Below, in pieces: positions 7,660 to 17,298 of a stretch of DNA of 37,241 nucleotides (the first letter of the stretch is position 1; the number at the start of each line of letters is the position of its first letter). A program made the position numbers and the translations under genes. The notes beneath the pieces are model-generated. The model was not told the DNA's origin, did no database searches, and worked only from the letters and a program-made list of their open reading frames with translations. This stretch comes from an uncultured Eubacteriales bacterium (lineage in GTDB: Bacteria; Bacillota; Clostridia; Oscillospirales; CAG-272): NCBI GenBank assembly GCA_958352145.1, contig CATWNM010000022.1, positions 1 to 37,241 on the forward strand, read 5' to 3'.

Positions 7660-9978
7660 ATGAACATGGCGCAGAAAATGATGAACAGTGTAACGGCTAA
7701 GCGAAGCTTTATATTGCTCATATTTTTTGCGCTGTTTGCGCTTTTGCTGGTATGCGTCATATTTAAAATGCAGGTTTTTGAGTACGATATGTATCAGGAA
7801 GAGGTTATCAATCAGATCACGGTAGAAAATTCGGTCTCGGCGGAGCGCGGTACGATCTATGATCGCAATATGAATGTACTGGCTACCAATCAGACAACTT
7901 GGCGTGTGTTTATTTCGCCTGTGGATATTCAGAGCGCGGTTTACACCTCGGTGATCGACCGCGCAATTTATCGTGTCCGGTACGGCGAAAGCTTGGCCGT
8001 GTCCAAAAGCGGGGCCCGTCAGGACGAGATCATTGCTGCTGGACTTTCTGAAATACTTGGGGTCGATTTTGATTTTGTTTTGAAAAAAGCGGCAATGTCA
8101 GGCCGGCGTGATGAAACGATTAAGAAAAACGTCGATAAAGAAACTGCAGACAAGGTGTTGGATTTTATCGAGGAATATGGTCTTCAGCAGCAGGTGCATT
8201 TGGAGGCGACGAACAAACGGTATTATACATACGGCAGTATGGCGGCGCAGACGCTTGGTTTTACCGGTGTGGACGGTCAGGGACTTTATGGGTTGGAGTA
8301 TCAATATGACGATGAATTGACAGGTGTAGACGGGAAATATATCATAGCGCAGGATGCCCGCGGCAACGAAATGGCCTATAATTATGAAAGCTATGTTGAG
8401 CCGATTAATGGATACGATATGCTGACGACGATAGACACGCGCATACAACATGAATTGGATCTTCAGGTAGAAGCGGCGCTTCAGGATTCCGCTGCGCAGA
8501 ATCGTGCCTGCGGAATCGCTATGAATCCGAAGACGGGTGAAATTCTTGCGATTTCCGTAAAACCGGACTTTGATTTGAATGCGCCGTATGTTTTGGACGA
8601 ATTGTCGCAGGCGGCTCTGGAGGAAAGCGGGCTTTCGGAGGAGAGCGATGAATATAAGGCGTTTCTAACTCAGCTGCGGCAAATTATGTGGAGCAATAAA
8701 GCGATCACCGAAATTTACGAGCCCGGTTCGACCTTTAAGATCATGACAACGGCGATGGCGCTTGAAGAAAATGTTACAACGCCGACTGAACTTTTTACAT
8801 GTACGGGCGCTTTGCAGGTCGGCGGCTATACGATCCATTGCCATAAAAAAGGTGGTCATGGCACGGTAACGTTTGCACGCGGTTTGCAGCAGTCGTGTAA
8901 CCCTGTGCTGATGACCATTGCGGCACGGGTCGGAAGCAGCAAATTCTATGATTATTTTGAGGCGTTCGGATATCTGGAGAAAACCGGGATCGATCTTCCG
9001 GGCGAAGGGAACACCGTCTTTCATAAAAAGGAGTCTCTGGGCACGACAGAACTTGCCACCGCTTCTTTTGGGCAGCGATTTAAGGTCAGCCCGATCGCGC
9101 AGCTCACTGCAATCAGCGCCGTGGCTAACGGAGGTTATTTGGTCACGCCGCATCTGCTCGATAAATTTATAGATGATGAGGGCAATGTCGTATATTCTTA
9201 TGGAACCAAAATTAAACGACAGGTGATTAGTACTGAAACGGCCAATACGATTTCTCAAATTCTGGAGGCGGGCGTTTCCGGGGACGGTGGCGCGAAAAAC
9301 GCTTATGTCAAAGGGTATAAAGTTGCAGCGAAAACCGGAACTTCGGAAAAATTCGACGAACCGGAAAAGGAACTGCGAATCAGTTCCTGCGTAGCATACG
9401 CGCCTTCCGACGATCCGCAGATCGCCGTTATTATCATGGTTGACGAACCGACGGGCGCAAGCGTTTACGGCAGCGTAGTCGCCGCGCCGTACGTTGCCAA
9501 TTTTCTGTCCAACGTCCTTCCGTATTTGGGTATCGAGCCTGTATATTCGGAGGAGGATCTTGCAAAAATGCAGATTACGGTTGGACGGTACACTGGCAGC
9601 AGCATAACCGACGCCAAGAAAAAGATTAAGGACCTTGGGGTAGCGGTTGAAATTATCGGCAACGGCGATACCGTGACCGGACAAACGCCAAAAAGCGGCA
9701 GCACGATTTCTCTGGAGAGCGGCAGAATCATTTTGTACAGCGATAATGTCGATCCGGCAAGCAAAACGGCGGTCGTTCCGGACATTTTGGGCTGTACTGC
9801 GGCGCAGGCCAATGAGAAGATCATCAATGCCGGATTGAATATTGAAATCAAGGGCGCGCAGAATTATGACAAGGGAAGCGGCGCAATCGTCACCTCTCAG
9901 TCTTATGCGGGCGGTACGGAAGTTCCTTATGGAACGGTGATCACCATCGAAGTGCTGCATATGGATGCGACTGATTAA
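7660..9978 (+). CDS. Class B penicillin-binding protein with PASTA domains (PBP2B/SpoVD type)
   Basis: A 772-residue peptidoglycan transpeptidase for septal or spore-cortex wall synthesis. It has one N-terminal membrane helix (about residues 17-38), a PBP dimerisation domain starting at SAERGTIYDRNMNVLA, and a transpeptidase domain with the three active-site motifs: Ser357-x-x-Lys360 (PGSTFK), Ser412-x-Asn (SCN) and Lys558-Thr-Gly. Two PASTA-like repeats occupy the C-terminus (from about residue 640; the second begins TAVVPDILGCTAAQA). Two PASTA repeats favour the PBP2B-like form, but SpoVD is also found at this position, so the symbol is left open. It follows the ftsL-like gene by 50 bases. 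Confidence 0.9.
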   Translation: MNMAQKMMNSVTAKRSFILLIFFALFALLLVCVIFKMQVFEYDMYQEEVINQITVENSVSAERGTIYDRNMNVLATNQTTWRVFISPVDIQSAVYTSVIDRAIYRVRYGESLAVSKSGARQDEIIAAGLSEILGVDFDFVLKKAAMSGRRDETIKKNVDKETADKVLDFIEEYGLQQQVHLEATNKRYYTYGSMAAQTLGFTGVDGQGLYGLEYQYDDELTGVDGKYIIAQDARGNEMAYNYESYVEPINGYDMLTTIDTRIQHELDLQVEAALQDSAAQNRACGIAMNPKTGEILAISVKPDFDLNAPYVLDELSQAALEESGLSEESDEYKAFLTQLRQIMWSNKAITEIYEPGSTFKIMTTAMALEENVTTPTELFTCTGALQVGGYTIHCHKKGGHGTVTFARGLQQSCNPVLMTIAARVGSSKFYDYFEAFGYLEKTGIDLPGEGNTVFHKKESLGTTELATASFGQRFKVSPIAQLTAISAVANGGYLVTPHLLDKFIDDEGNVVYSYGTKIKRQVISTETANTISQILEAGVSGDGGAKNAYVKGYKVAAKTGTSEKFDEPEKELRISSCVAYAPSDDPQIAVIIMVDEPTGASVYGSVVAAPYVANFLSNVLPYLGIEPVYSEEDLAKMQITVGRYTGSSITDAKKKIKDLGVAVEIIGNGDTVTGQTPKSGSTISLESGRIILYSDNVDPASKTAVVPDILGCTAAQANEKIINAGLNIEIKGAQNYDKGSGAIVTSQSYAGGTEVPYGTVITIEVLHMDATD

Positions 9979-10032
9979 AGAAAAAGAATGCCATAAAACC
10001 GGAAGTTTAAGCACATTATTTCGGAGGGCTTT

Positions 10033-11529
10033 ATGGTACTTGAGGCTTTGCTGGCCGGCTGCGGTTGTCAAATGGACGCGCAGCTTAGCGCTTTGGATGT
10101 GACTGGGATCGCATACGATTCCCGCGCTGTTGCGCCTGGGGCGCTGTTTATCGCGATACAGGGAGAGCATACGGACGGGCACGACTATGTTATGCAGGCG
10201 CAGGAATGCGGCGCCGTTGCCTGTGTATGCGAACACAGGATCGACGGGATTGGCATTCCACAGATTCTTTCGGAAAATACACGACGGACTTTGTCTCTAG
10301 CTTATGCAAATTTTTACGGCAATCCGCAAAACAGGCTGCGAATGATCGGCGTTACTGGGACAAATGGAAAGTCTTCTACAGCGTATATGCTTAAGACGAT
10401 CTTGAGTCACAGCGGCTACCGCACGGCTTTGATCGGAACGATCAAAAGTATGATCGGGGAATCGGATTATGCGCCGGAACTTGACGGGACGGCGAAAGAG
10501 CATTTTGAGACGATGACCACGCCGGATCCCGACATTCTGTACCGTGCGCTGGCGGAGATGGCGGATGCGGGCGTGGAGGTTGTGGTGATGGAAGCTTCTT
10601 CCCATGCGCTGGCTCTGGAAAAACTCGCGCCGATCCGGTTTGAAGTGGGTATTTTTACAAATTTGTCCAGCGAACATTTGGATTTCCATAAAACCATGGA
10701 AAATTATTTAAAAGCCAAGGCAAAGCTGTTTTTACAGTGCAAAACGGGCATTGTGAATATAGATGATTCTGCGGCGGAGACGCTTCGGAACATGGCGGCA
10801 TGCCGGATCGTCAGTTTTGGAATTGACAATCCGGGCGATTACACGGCGGTCGATATAAAAAACAACGGTGTGTTCGGGAGCGAATATGTTCTGCGGTCTC
10901 CGAATGCGCGGTTCAAAGTAAAAACCGTGATTCCCGGGTACTTTACGCTGTATAATACGTTGGCCGCGGCGGCGGCGGCTAGAGAACTCGGCATCGATTT
11001 GCTCAATATTCAGAACGCGATTTTTTCTTTAAATGGGATCTGTGGCAGGCTGGAGCGTGTAAATCTGGGTTTTACCAACACTTCTTTTTCTGTTTTTATC
11101 GATTATGCGCATACGCCGTTTGCTATGGAAAATCTTTTGAATTGCGTAAACGGGTTTCGGTCGCCTGGGCAGCGCATTGTAACGCTGTTTGGATGCGGCG
11201 GCGACCGTGATCGTGAGAAAAGACCGCACATGGGCAGAATCGCAGCGCAGAAAAGCGATTTTGTGATTATTACCTCGGACAATGCGCGCACGGAGGATCC
11301 GGCGGCTATAATACAGGATATTTTGTCCGGTATTCCGGATGCGGCAAACTGTATGGTTATTGAAAACAGGCAAAAAGCCATTGAATATGCAATAGAAAAT
11401 GCTCTTGAAGGCGACATCATTCTGCTCGTTGGAAAAGGACATGAACGGTATGAAATAGATGCTGCCGGTATCCATGCTTTTTCCGAGGCAAATATTGCGG
11501 AGCGAGCCGCAGAGCGAAGAGGATTGTGA
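10033..11529 (+). CDS. murE: UDP-MurNAc-tripeptide synthetase MurE
   Basis: A Mur ligase of 498 residues that adds the third stem-peptide residue to UDP-MurNAc-L-Ala-D-Glu in the cytoplasm. The ATP-binding loop GVTGTNGKSS covers residues 106-115. The MurE stretch TMTTPDPDILYRAL and the Mur central motif IFTNLSSEHLDFH are intact. Amino-acid selection is set by a DNxR-type motif: here Asp416-Asn-Ala-Arg419. The arginine favours meso-diaminopimelate over L-lysine, although Pro is replaced by Ala. GGAGGG precedes the ATG. It is followed by murF after 18 bases. Confidence 0.93.
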   Translation: MVLEALLAGCGCQMDAQLSALDVTGIAYDSRAVAPGALFIAIQGEHTDGHDYVMQAQECGAVACVCEHRIDGIGIPQILSENTRRTLSLAYANFYGNPQNRLRMIGVTGTNGKSSTAYMLKTILSHSGYRTALIGTIKSMIGESDYAPELDGTAKEHFETMTTPDPDILYRALAEMADAGVEVVVMEASSHALALEKLAPIRFEVGIFTNLSSEHLDFHKTMENYLKAKAKLFLQCKTGIVNIDDSAAETLRNMAACRIVSFGIDNPGDYTAVDIKNNGVFGSEYVLRSPNARFKVKTVIPGYFTLYNTLAAAAAARELGIDLLNIQNAIFSLNGICGRLERVNLGFTNTSFSVFIDYAHTPFAMENLLNCVNGFRSPGQRIVTLFGCGGDRDREKRPHMGRIAAQKSDFVIITSDNARTEDPAAIIQDILSGIPDAANCMVIENRQKAIEYAIENALEGDIILLVGKGHERYEIDAAGIHAFSEANIAERAAERRGL

Positions 11530-11547
11530 AAAAAACAGGAGGCGCAA

Positions 11548-12954
11548 ATGATTAAAAAAACACTGAAGCTCGGGCCGGTAACGGGCAGGGAACTTGCTTC
11601 ATATATGGACGCGAAGCTCGTGACGCTTTCCGATACAGCGCCGCTGTGCGAGCTTCTTATGATTACCGATACGGTTACCGAGGTCAGCGACGGGTGCTTG
11701 TTTTTGGTCAGTGAAGACAATTCGCTGGCTGAAATGATGGCCGCTTCCAAAAACGGCGCCAAATGCGTACTGTGCACGAAAGCACCTGTATCCCTTGAAA
11801 AAATTCCCGATGTAGCAGTATTGGTATGTAAGGATATCTGGGACGCCATGGGGCGTTTCGCAAAGGAATATTTAAAGCGCGGTCATCAGAAGACCATTGC
11901 GTTGACCGGTTCTGCCGGGAAAACGAGAACTGGAGAATTTATTTGTTCTGTGCTGGGCGAACAATATAAAGTGTACAAGACGCCGGATAAAAAATCTACG
12001 CCAGCGGAAGACGTGCTGACCATGCTTGATATGCCTTCGGATACGGATTTTTTTCTTGCCGAACTGAAAATACGCGAAAAGAAGGATATCAAACGCCTTT
12101 CCCGATTGGTGGACTGTGATATGGGAATTATCACAGCCTTAAAAAGCAGCGTGGAAGAAAATGCAAACCTTGATGTGCTCGGCGGATTGAGGCCGGACGG
12201 AGAAATCGCGCTCAGCGCCGAGGACGACGCGCTTTCTTTGATTTGCGCGGTAAGTCATAAAACCAGCTTCGTATCCGTGCGCAGCCAGGATGCTGAATTG
12301 TGCGCTGTAAATATTCGGGAATACAAAGATCGGATGGCATTTGACATTTGTGGGAAAAAGGTGTATATTAAACAAGTTGAGATTCATACGCCGGGAATGG
12401 AAAATGTGTACAGCGCGCTGTTTTCTGCGTTTGTTGGCCTTCGTTACGGAATACCGGACGAAAAAATCAAGACCGGTCTGAAAAATTTTCACGCTTCAAA
12501 ACCAGGCGTGGGGATTTATACGGTCGGTGAAGTTACTTTTATAGAAGACAGCGCGTCTGCAACGGCCGAAAGCGTAAAAAATGCGATTGATACGCTTTGC
12601 GATATTGCAAAGGTGCATAAGGGTGCGAGAAAGATCGCTTTAGTCGGAGATATCCGTGATTTTGGGCAGGATACGCGAGGGCTGCATGAAAAAATGGGCG
12701 AGTATATCGCCGGACAAAAAATTGATCGGTTGTTTACGTTCGGCGTTGCAGCCGAACAAATGGCGACCGGCGCGCGCCGCGCCGGTATGAAAGATGAAAA
12801 TATTTCAGGGAATCTGGAAATATTTTCTCCCTTAAAAAGCGCGGAGGCTGTGGCCGGCGCAATCCGTCCGGGCGATGTGGTGCTGATTAAGATAGGCCGG
12901 CCCAATGCGGTTTCTGCAATTGTAAATTATTTGAAGGCTATGTTTGAAAAGTAA
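11548..12954 (+). CDS. murF: Divergent MurF-like Mur ligase
   Basis: A 468-residue protein in the murF position between murE and mraY. MurF adds D-Ala-D-Ala to the UDP-MurNAc tripeptide. The overall Mur ligase layout is kept: a P-loop TGSAGKTRT (Gly121, Lys125) and a C-terminal GDIRDFGQDTRGLHEKMG motif. However, the normally conserved YNANP segment reads Ala336-Ser-Ala-Thr-Ala340 (in EDSASATAES), and the ITNxxxAH motif reads GIITALKSSVEEN, without the Asn and His. The third threonine of the P-loop is Arg127. It could be a strongly diverged but active MurF, or a paralogue that lost ligation. AGGAGG is the ribosome-binding site. Confidence 0.72.
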   Translation: MIKKTLKLGPVTGRELASYMDAKLVTLSDTAPLCELLMITDTVTEVSDGCLFLVSEDNSLAEMMAASKNGAKCVLCTKAPVSLEKIPDVAVLVCKDIWDAMGRFAKEYLKRGHQKTIALTGSAGKTRTGEFICSVLGEQYKVYKTPDKKSTPAEDVLTMLDMPSDTDFFLAELKIREKKDIKRLSRLVDCDMGIITALKSSVEENANLDVLGGLRPDGEIALSAEDDALSLICAVSHKTSFVSVRSQDAELCAVNIREYKDRMAFDICGKKVYIKQVEIHTPGMENVYSALFSAFVGLRYGIPDEKIKTGLKNFHASKPGVGIYTVGEVTFIEDSASATAESVKNAIDTLCDIAKVHKGARKIALVGDIRDFGQDTRGLHEKMGEYIAGQKIDRLFTFGVAAEQMATGARRAGMKDENISGNLEIFSPLKSAEAVAGAIRPGDVVLIKIGRPNAVSAIVNYLKAMFEK

Positions 12955-12990
12955 TCCGGGACAAGAATTGAATTTTGGGAGACAGATTTT

Positions 12991-13968
12991 ATGGCAGTAT
13001 TATTTGCAGCGGCAGCTATTTTGGTTTTTCTTTCTACGGTGCTTGCGCTCAGATGGCTGATTCCCAAGCTGAAGAGTATGAAAATGGGACAGAAAATTTT
13101 GGAAATCGGACCCAGATGGCATAAATCCAAAGAAGGGACGCCGACGATGGGGGGGATCGCGTTCGCAGTTCCGCTGACGATTGTGTGCGCGCTTTCGCTT
13201 GTGGCTCTGAAATGGTTTGATATGGGAGATGGGCTTCCTTTAGCGCTGACGCTGCTGCTGGCTGTTGGAAACGGCATTATCGGCTGTGTAGACGATCTTA
13301 CGAAATTTCATAAGAAGCAGAATGAGGGATTGACCGCGGCGCAAAAATTTGCATTGCAGCTTGCAATGGCCGGCGCTTTTATATCACTCATGAAATTATA
13401 CGGAATGATCGATACCGTTCTTGTCATTCCGTTTACGGAGATACATTTGGAACTCGGCTGGTTTTATTATGTATTTGCGCTGGTGTTTATCACCGGGATG
13501 ATTAACAGTGTCAATTTGACGGACGGCATAGACGGTCTGGCTGCTTCTGTGACCTGCGTTGTTGCGGCGTTTTTTGCTGTCTTGGCTTTTATGTGCGCCA
13601 ATGTCGGTCTTGCAGTATTGGCTGGGGCGATGATCGGCGCTGCGCTGGGATTTCTAGTTTATAATTTTTATCCCGCAAAAGTATTTATGGGCGATACGGG
13701 CTCTTTGTTTCTTGGCAGTCTTGTGGCGGGCGCGGCATTTATGATCGACAGCCCGCTGACGGTGGCTATTGCGGGCATCGTCTATATCTGCGAGGCGCTT
13801 TCCGATATTATACAGGTCTTAGTTTATAAGCTGACGCATAAACGCGTCTTTCGGATGGCGCCGATTCATCATCACTTTGAAAAAGGCGGATGGAGTGAAA
13901 AGAAAATCGTTTTTGTGTTTTCGGCGATCACGGCCGCAGCATCGGTGGTTGCCTGCATCGGATATTGA
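12991..13968 (+). CDS. mraY: Phospho-MurNAc-pentapeptide-transferase MraY
   Basis: A polytopic membrane enzyme (325 residues) that transfers phospho-MurNAc-pentapeptide to undecaprenyl phosphate to make lipid I. Diagnostic motifs are present: GCVDDLTKF with the catalytic Asp pair, NSVNLTDGIDGLA, VFMGDTGSLFLG and MAPIHHHFEKGGW. Around ten hydrophobic segments are visible. The start codon is preceded by GGGAG. murD, which usually follows mraY, is missing and ftsW comes next after 22 bases. Confidence 0.95.
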   Translation: MAVLFAAAAILVFLSTVLALRWLIPKLKSMKMGQKILEIGPRWHKSKEGTPTMGGIAFAVPLTIVCALSLVALKWFDMGDGLPLALTLLLAVGNGIIGCVDDLTKFHKKQNEGLTAAQKFALQLAMAGAFISLMKLYGMIDTVLVIPFTEIHLELGWFYYVFALVFITGMINSVNLTDGIDGLAASVTCVVAAFFAVLAFMCANVGLAVLAGAMIGAALGFLVYNFYPAKVFMGDTGSLFLGSLVAGAAFMIDSPLTVAIAGIVYICEALSDIIQVLVYKLTHKRVFRMAPIHHHFEKGGWSEKKIVFVFSAITAAASVVACIGY

Positions 13969-13990
13969 GTTTGCGTAAGGAGGCGGCAAA

Positions 13991-15211
13991 ATGGAAGAGA
14001 GCAGACGGATAAGGCAAGCCGCTTCTTTGCCGGAAGAAAGCGGCGCAGCTAAAAAAAGACTCGCAGATACGGCGATCACGCCGGATAAATACCATGTTGT
14101 CAAAAGTGGCGTGGACAGTTTTTTATTGTTTGTGATACTGATTCTGCTGGCTTTTGGGTTAATCATGGTGTTCAGTGCGAGTTACGCTGACGCGGAGAGC
14201 CGTTATGGGGACAGCTATTATTTTATCAAACGGCAGTGCGTTATGGTTGTCATTGGTCTCGTGTTTATGGTGATCGCTTCGCGCATTCCGCTTCGAATGT
14301 ATAAAAATTTGGCTGTCGCGGCGTACGGTGTGTCGGTTTTGCTTTTGATTGCCGTATTATTTGTCGGAGATGACGGCGGCGGCGCGCAACGATGGATTAT
14401 TATAGGTCCGCTGCGGTTTCAGCCGTCTGAAATTGCAAAATATGCGCTGATACTTACGCTGGCATGGTATTATTCAAAATACGAGTACAAAGCGTTTGAT
14501 TTGAAAAGTGAAAAAAATTCTAATCTCTACGGCACCTTGATTCCGCTTGGGATCATAGGCGTCATCTGTATTTTGGTTCTCTTGGAAAAGCATTTGTCCG
14601 GAATTATTATTATCGGAAGCATTGGCCTTATGGTCATGTTTGCTTCCGGGATTCGTTTGAAATTGCTTGGAATTTTTGCGGCTGTCGCCGGTGTTGGCGT
14701 CACAGCTTTTGCTTTATTTACGGATTATACCAAGCGGCGGATCGATATATGGCGGAATCCGGCGGCCTATCCGCAGGATGGCGGCTGGCAGACGCTTCAG
14801 GGCATGCGTGCGATCGGCTCCGGCGGATTTTTTGGCTTGGGACTTGGAAACAGCCGGCAGAAATACAGTTATGTTTCTCAGCCGCAGAACGATTTTGTTT
14901 ACACCATTATTTGCGAGGAACTGGGATTTATCGGCGCGTTGGCGGTTCTCGTGCTGTTTGCACTGCTGGTATGGCGGGGGTATGTCATCGCCATGCGTGC
15001 GCCCGATCGTTTTTCACAATTGGTCGCTGTGGGAATCAGCAGTAAAATCGCGCTTCAAGTTCTTTTAAATATCGGCGTTGTTACAAATACGATCCCTAAT
15101 ACGGGTATTTCTTTACCTTTTTTCAGCTATGGCGGTACGGCTTTGGTTGTACAGCTCATTGAGATGGGGACGCTTTTGGCTATTTCGCGTTATACCGTGG
15201 AGAAAAAATAA
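13991..15211 (+). CDS. ftsW: SEDS-family peptidoglycan glycosyltransferase FtsW
   Basis: A 406-residue multi-pass membrane protein that polymerises lipid II at the septum together with a class B PBP. After a charged cytoplasmic N-terminus of about 40 residues come the membrane segments, with SEDS motifs LRFQPSEIAKYALIL, YPQDGGWQTLQGMRAIGSGG, SQPQNDFVYTIICEELGFIG and NTGISLPFFSYGGTALV. The last two are characteristic of FtsW/RodA/SpoVE. The gene context makes FtsW (or SpoVE) more likely than RodA. AAGGAGG lies upstream of the ATG. Confidence 0.93.
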   Translation: MEESRRIRQAASLPEESGAAKKRLADTAITPDKYHVVKSGVDSFLLFVILILLAFGLIMVFSASYADAESRYGDSYYFIKRQCVMVVIGLVFMVIASRIPLRMYKNLAVAAYGVSVLLLIAVLFVGDDGGGAQRWIIIGPLRFQPSEIAKYALILTLAWYYSKYEYKAFDLKSEKNSNLYGTLIPLGIIGVICILVLLEKHLSGIIIIGSIGLMVMFASGIRLKLLGIFAAVAGVGVTAFALFTDYTKRRIDIWRNPAAYPQDGGWQTLQGMRAIGSGGFFGLGLGNSRQKYSYVSQPQNDFVYTIICEELGFIGALAVLVLFALLVWRGYVIAMRAPDRFSQLVAVGISSKIALQVLLNIGVVTNTIPNTGISLPFFSYGGTALVVQLIEMGTLLAISRYTVEKK

Positions 15212-15259
15212 AAGATTGTTTTTTTGCAATTTCGGAGTAAAAATCAAGAAAGGTTTAAC

Positions 15260-16390
15260 ATGAGAGTTTTGATGACAGGCGGCGGCACGGGCGGACATGT
15301 GAATCCTGCGCTTGCCATTGCTTCTGTAATCCGGCGCAACGATCCGAAAGCGGAAATCGCTTTTGTAGGAACACCGCGGGGAATTGAAAATAAACTGGTT
15401 GGAAAAGCCGGATATCCGATGTATCACGTCGATGTGCGGGGGTTTCGCCGGAGCCTTTCACCCAGAAATATTCAAGCTGCCTATCTTGCTTTGATTTCTC
15501 CGCAAAGGGCAAAGAAGATCATTCGGGATTTTCAGCCGGATATTGTTATCGGTACCGGAGGATATGTATCTTGGCCGATTCTTGTTGCGGCTTCCGCGCT
15601 TGGGGTGCCCAGCGCGGTGCATGAATCCAACGCGGTGCCCGGCGTTACGGTGCGCCGCCTTTCGGGATATGTGGATCGCGTTTATGTCAATTATGCGGAA
15701 AGCATTCCGCTGTTGCCGCATTCGGACAAGGCGCTGCGTGTTGGATGTCCTTTGCGTTTGGATTTTGAGGCAGTGGATCGAAATACGGCGCGCCGGAAAC
15801 TTGGAATTCCGGAAGATAAGAAGGTGCTGTTGTCGTTTGGTGGCTCCCTTGGCGCAGAACAAGTGAATTTTGCAATGCTGGATTTTATGGATGATTATGT
15901 ACGCAGTCATCCGGAAGTTCTGCATATGCATGCGACCGGTGCGATTGAATATGAGATTGCGACAGAAATTTTAAAAGCGCGCGGCTTGGACCAGTGTGCC
16001 AATATTTTATGGTATGAATATATTGAGGACATGCCATTGAGAATGGCGGCGGCAGATCTGGTCATATGTCGTTCCGGGGCGAATACCGTGTCGGAATTGG
16101 CGCTCTTGAAAAAGCCCGCGCTGTTTATTCCGTCGCCAAACGTAACGGACAATCAGCAGTTTAAAAATGCCGACGCAATTGTTCAGAAAGGCGGAGCTTT
16201 GCTGCTGGAGGAAAAAAACATTACGCGGGAAAGCGTTCGGGACTGCATTCTTTCCATACTGGAAGATGAGCGCAAACGCAGACGAATGGGCGAGGCGATT
16301 TACAGTTTTGCCGTTCCGGATGCAAATCGGAGAATTTATTTGGATATTCTTCAGTTAATTCGGCAAAAAAAGTCAGGAAAGGTTAAATAA
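15260..16390 (+). CDS. murG: UDP-GlcNAc:lipid I N-acetylglucosaminyltransferase MurG
   Basis: A GT28 glycosyltransferase (376 residues) that converts lipid I to lipid II on the inner face of the membrane. The N-terminal glycine-rich motif MTGGGTGGHVNPALAIA and the second loop GTGGYVSWP bind the lipid substrate side. SFGGSLGAEQVN, ICRSGANTVSELA and PSPNVTDNQQFKNA line the UDP-GlcNAc site. The ATG at 15260 puts the first motif at the very N-terminus and has AAGAAAGG upstream. An earlier in-frame ATG at 15224 lacks a ribosome-binding site. Confidence 0.95.
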   Translation: MRVLMTGGGTGGHVNPALAIASVIRRNDPKAEIAFVGTPRGIENKLVGKAGYPMYHVDVRGFRRSLSPRNIQAAYLALISPQRAKKIIRDFQPDIVIGTGGYVSWPILVAASALGVPSAVHESNAVPGVTVRRLSGYVDRVYVNYAESIPLLPHSDKALRVGCPLRLDFEAVDRNTARRKLGIPEDKKVLLSFGGSLGAEQVNFAMLDFMDDYVRSHPEVLHMHATGAIEYEIATEILKARGLDQCANILWYEYIEDMPLRMAAADLVICRSGANTVSELALLKKPALFIPSPNVTDNQQFKNADAIVQKGGALLLEEKNITRESVRDCILSILEDERKRRRMGEAIYSFAVPDANRRIYLDILQLIRQKKSGKVK

Positions 16391-16404
16391 CGGGAGGCCG
16401 AACT

Positions 16405-17256
16405 GTGTCGGAATTGCAAAAGGGTAAAAAAGATAAAGGGCAGCACGGCCCTGCCTTTTCCGTACAGGATGAAATCAGGCGGGACCGAAGCTTGCAGAGG
16501 ACAAGCCGTCGGCGCAGCACCCGGCATGCGGCGCACCGGCTGCTCACTTTTTTGATCTGCGCTGTAGTTTGCGCTGTGTTGATCTGCGTCGTTATGGTTT
16601 TTACGATGCGTGTCGACATGATCACGGTCAGCGGCAATATTCGGTATTCCGCGGAGCAGATCATTGCCGCCTCGGGGATCGAAACGGGCGATTTCCTGCC
16701 GTTTCTTCGATCTGAGCGTATATACCGAAACATTGTTTCGGTATATACGCATATCAGCAAAATTGAACTTTCCAAAAATTATCCTTCCTCTGTTGAAATC
16801 ATTGTATTGGAAACGGGAGCGGTATATGCAGTGCAGGTGCGGGATCGGTGGCTGACGTTGGACGGCGATCTGCGTGTGATTGAATATACGGAGGATATCT
16901 CGGATTTGATTGTTTTGACGCTGCCTGCCGTGCAGCAGGCGGTCGAGGGAATGCCGCTAGTTTTTGCCGATGCGGAAGCGGCTGCGTTTGTAAACGCAAG
17001 TCTGCCTGCCGTTATTGAAGGAACCGAAGCATTTCGATTTAATCGGATAGATTTGTCCGACAAATATAACGTACGTATTTGGGTCAATGGGGATGCAGAG
17101 ATCTTGCTTGGCGATGCGGGAGATATTGCGATCAAGCTGCAACTTGCCGGAAAAGTCTATAAAGATGCAGTGGCCGCCGGTTCCTTTTATACGGTGATTG
17201 ACGTCTCTGATCCTGCAAGGATCAGCGCTGCTTATGATGCAGAAGTTGAACGTTAA
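16405..17256 (+). CDS. ftsQ: FtsQ/DivIB cell division protein
   Basis: A 283-residue bitopic division protein. It has a basic cytoplasmic N-terminus (about 50 residues), a membrane helix (LLTFLICAVVCAVLICVVMVF), and an extracytoplasmic POTRA domain beginning MRVDMITVSGNIRYSAEQII, where ITVSGN is typical. The FtsQ/DivIB beta domain follows. It organises FtsL/FtsB and controls septal synthases. The start is GTG with GGGAGG 8 bases upstream. The segment coding for the POTRA region contains a perfect 16-bp inverted repeat (16716-16750). It is the last gene before ftsZ; ftsA is absent. Confidence 0.87.
   Translation: MSELQKGKKDKGQHGPAFSVQDEIRRDRSLQRTSRRRSTRHAAHRLLTFLICAVVCAVLICVVMVFTMRVDMITVSGNIRYSAEQIIAASGIETGDFLPFLRSERIYRNIVSVYTHISKIELSKNYPSSVEIIVLETGAVYAVQVRDRWLTLDGDLRVIEYTEDISDLIVLTLPAVQQAVEGMPLVFADAEAAAFVNASLPAVIEGTEAFRFNRIDLSDKYNVRIWVNGDAEILLGDAGDIAIKLQLAGKVYKDAVAAGSFYTVIDVSDPARISAAYDAEVER
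16716..16750. repeat. Perfect 16-bp inverted repeat inside ftsQ
   Basis: GCGTATATACCGAAAC (16716-16731) and GTTTCGGTATATACGC (16735-16750) are exact reverse complements separated by three bases. The symmetry is so complete that both strands encode the peptide RIYRN-x-VSVYT. The RNA would form a stable hairpin in the middle of the ftsQ message. Confidence 0.9.
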
Positions 17257-17298
17257 AGTTTGAATCTCTATATTTCTATAATTTTTTGTTGAAAATAC

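Noticed and set aside
8665..10236. Very long minus-strand open frame (523 codons) opposite the PBP gene
   Set aside because: It is the antisense shadow of the PBP and murE genes, whose motifs are clear on the plus strand. The antisense frame has no domain pattern and no ribosome-binding site.
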